In this document: positions 3,821-5,212 of the stretch, piece after piece | Layout of the letters: each line of letters begins with the position of its first letter | Position numbering within the stretch: the first letter of the stretch is position 1 | Origin: Pseudolabrys sp. | GTDB lineage: Bacteria > Pseudomonadota > Alphaproteobacteria > Rhizobiales > Xanthobacteraceae | Direction of reading: 5' to 3' | DNA: 5,212 nt | Assembly: GCA_029945495.1 (NCBI GenBank) | Contig: JAQSCR010000500.1 | Location: 1-5,212, forward strand | Program-made: the position numbers and the translations under genes | Notes under the pieces: generated by a model | The model's database searches: none | The model's input: only the letters and a program-made list of their open reading frames with translations | Told to the model about the DNA's origin: nothing

Positions 3821-5212
3821 ATGAACGAACAATTGCGCCGCGCGCCCGCGCCCGAACTGCTGCCGCGCTTCGCGGCCATCGTCGGCGACAAATATGCCGT
3901 CACCGATGCGGTTGCCCTGGCGCCGCATCTGGTCGAGGGCCGCGGGCTGTATCACGGCCACACGTCGCTGATGCTGCGGCCGGGCTCGACGGAAGAAGTG
4001 GCGGCGATCCTCAAGCTCGCCAATGAAACCAAGACGCCGGTGGTGCCGCAAGGCGGCAACACCGGACTGGTCGGCGGACAAATTCCGTTCGACGGCGAAC
4101 TCATTTTGTCGCTGACGCGGCTCGACAAGATCCGCGAAGTCGATGCGTCGTCCAATACGATCACCTGCGAGGCCGGCGTGGTGCTGCAAAAAGCGCAGGA
4201 GGCAGCCAGCGCCGGCGGCCGGCTGTTTCCGTTGTCGCTCGGCTCGGAAGGCTCCTGCACCATCGGCGGCAATCTCTCGACCAATGCCGGCGGCACCGGC
4301 GCGCTGGCCTACGGCATTGCCCGCGAACTCGTCGTCGGCGTCGAGGTGGTGCTGGCCGACGGCCGTATCATGCATCTCTTGCGCAAGCTGAAGAAGGACA
4401 ACACCGGCTACGACCTGCGCCACATTTTCGTCGGCGCCGAAGGCACGCTCGGCGTCATCACCGCCGCGGTGCTGAAACTGTTTCCGCAGCCGCGCGCGGT
4501 CGAGACGGCGTTCATCGGCCTGAAATCGCCGGAGGCAGCGGTGAAACTTCTCAACCTGGCGCAGGCGCGCATGAGCGGCACCGTCACCGGCTTCGAGCTG
4601 ATGGCGCGCGGCATCATCGACTTCGCGCTCAAGCATGGCCATGGCAACCGCGATCCGCTCAGCGGTTCGCATCCCTGGTACGTGCTGATGGAAGTATCGT
4701 CGCAACAGAGCGAGGGCTTGCGCGACGATCTCGAAACGTTTCTCGGCGCGGCAATAGAGCAGGATCTGGTGGAAGACGCAGCAATCGCGTCCAGCCTCGA
4801 CCAGCGCAAGGCGTTCTGGCACATGCGTCACACCTTAACCGAGGTGCAGAAGCCGGAAGGCGGTTCGATCAAGCACGACGTCTCGGTGCCGGTCGCCACT
4901 GTCCCGGATTTCATCGCGGAGGCCAGCGCCGCCGTTATTGCACTCATTCCCGGCTCGCGGCCGGTGCCGTTCGGCCATGTCGGCGACGGCAATATTCATT
5001 TCAATGTCAGCCAGCCGGTCGGCGCCGACACCAAGGCGTTTCTGGCGCGCTGGACCGAGGTCAACGCCACGGTCGACAAGATCGTGCTGAAATATCAGGG
5101 CTCGATTTCGGCCGAGCACGGCATCGGCAAGCTCAAGCGCGAGTCACTGGTCAAGGTGAAGGACCCGGTCGCGCTTTCGCTGATGCGCGAGTTCAAGAAG
5201 CTCTTGGACCCG
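3821..5212 (+). CDS. FAD-linked oxidase, D-2-hydroxyglutarate / D-lactate dehydrogenase family (3' end cut by window)
   Basis: The frame is open for 464 codons to the window edge. The last visible residues, LMREFKKLLDP, are where family members continue with a short NPGK-type tail, so only about ten residues should be missing. The enzyme oxidises a D-2-hydroxyacid to the 2-oxoacid through FAD, passing electrons on to a carrier. The FAD-binding PCMH half shows PQGGNTGLVGGQ (76-87), GSEGSCTIGGNLSTNAGG (141-158) and FVGAEGTLGVIT (203-214). The C-terminal half (FAD-oxidase C) shows KHDVSVP (351-357), GHVGDGNIHFNV (385-396) and SAEHGIG (430-436). His386, His393 and Glu432 match the metal-binding residues of D2HGDH-like enzymes. 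AAGGA about 8 nt before the ATG is a good ribosome binding site. It starts 31 bp after sua5 and is probably cotranscribed. The exact substrate (D-2-hydroxyglutarate, D-lactate or glycolate) cannot be fixed from sequence, but the D2HGDH/Dld-like reading fits best. Confidence 0.93.
   Translation, partial: MNEQLRRAPAPELLPRFAAIVGDKYAVTDAVALAPHLVEGRGLYHGHTSLMLRPGSTEEVAAILKLANETKTPVVPQGGNTGLVGGQIPFDGELILSLTRLDKIREVDASSNTITCEAGVVLQKAQEAASAGGRLFPLSLGSEGSCTIGGNLSTNAGGTGALAYGIARELVVGVEVVLADGRIMHLLRKLKKDNTGYDLRHIFVGAEGTLGVITAAVLKLFPQPRAVETAFIGLKSPEAAVKLLNLAQARMSGTVTGFELMARGIIDFALKHGHGNRDPLSGSHPWYVLMEVSSQQSEGLRDDLETFLGAAIEQDLVEDAAIASSLDQRKAFWHMRHTLTEVQKPEGGSIKHDVSVPVATVPDFIAEASAAVIALIPGSRPVPFGHVGDGNIHFNVSQPVGADTKAFLARWTEVNATVDKIVLKYQGSISAEHGIGKLKRESLVKVKDPVALSLMREFKKLLDP

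Noticed and set aside
3749..4831. 360-codon minus-strand ORF opposite the oxidase
   Set aside because: It is a shadow frame of a GC-rich gene. The product is rich in Arg/His/Ala with no domain, and the plus strand encodes a full set of oxidase motifs.
1..5212. CRISPR array, rRNA, transposase or toxin-antitoxin pair
   Set aside because: I found no regularly spaced repeats, rRNA signatures, transposase motifs or paired small toxin/antitoxin genes on either strand.

Overview
The window looks like a chromosomal segment of a high-GC alphaproteobacterium of the Hyphomicrobiales (Rhizobiales), close to the Bradyrhizobium / Rhodopseudomonas / Pseudolabrys group. This rests on the Omp25/Omp31-type barrel protein, the two-domain Sua5, the FAD-linked oxidase and two kinds of intergenic repeat that I associate with that group. 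The species assignment is inference from recognition, not from a search.

Layout. Positions 1-153 hold no gene, only one short copy of a dispersed repeat. Positions 154-1080 (minus strand) hold a two-gene unit encoding two related small exported proteins. A promoter with a TATAAT box lies just upstream (1112-1141), with an inverted repeat spanning the -35 box and most of the spacer. Positions 1142-1519 contain degenerate dispersed repeats and a 22-codon mini-ORF with a strong ribosome binding site. Positions 1520-2395 (plus) encode an outer-membrane beta-barrel protein. Positions 2430-2483 (minus) are the N-terminal stub of a tyrosine recombinase (phage or island integrase). It lies about 100 bp beyond the 3' end of an intact tRNA-Pro(CGG) gene (2590-2666, minus), which has its own promoter. 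A palindromic intergenic element (2711-2782) separates the tRNA from two plus-strand genes. These are a Sua5-type threonylcarbamoyl-AMP synthase (2800-3789) and, 31 bp later, an FAD-linked oxidase of the D-2-hydroxyglutarate / D-lactate dehydrogenase family (3821 to the window end, missing only its last few residues).

Interpretation. The right half (from the tRNA on) reads as conserved housekeeping chromosome with strong GC-rich codon use. The left half is visibly less GC-rich and carries exported or surface proteins of narrow distribution, repeats and a broken integrase at a tRNA 3' end. I infer that the tRNA-Pro gene was an integration site and that the left half may be what remains of an old island. 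No second attachment site is visible in the window, so this is not proven.

The least described objects are the paired exported proteins. They share a two-cysteine core whose C-terminal half resembles the tandem Ig/cadherin-like domains of large bacterial adhesins, but here as single free-standing domains. I do not see a complete, clearly novel system such as defence, a CRISPR array or a biosynthetic cluster.
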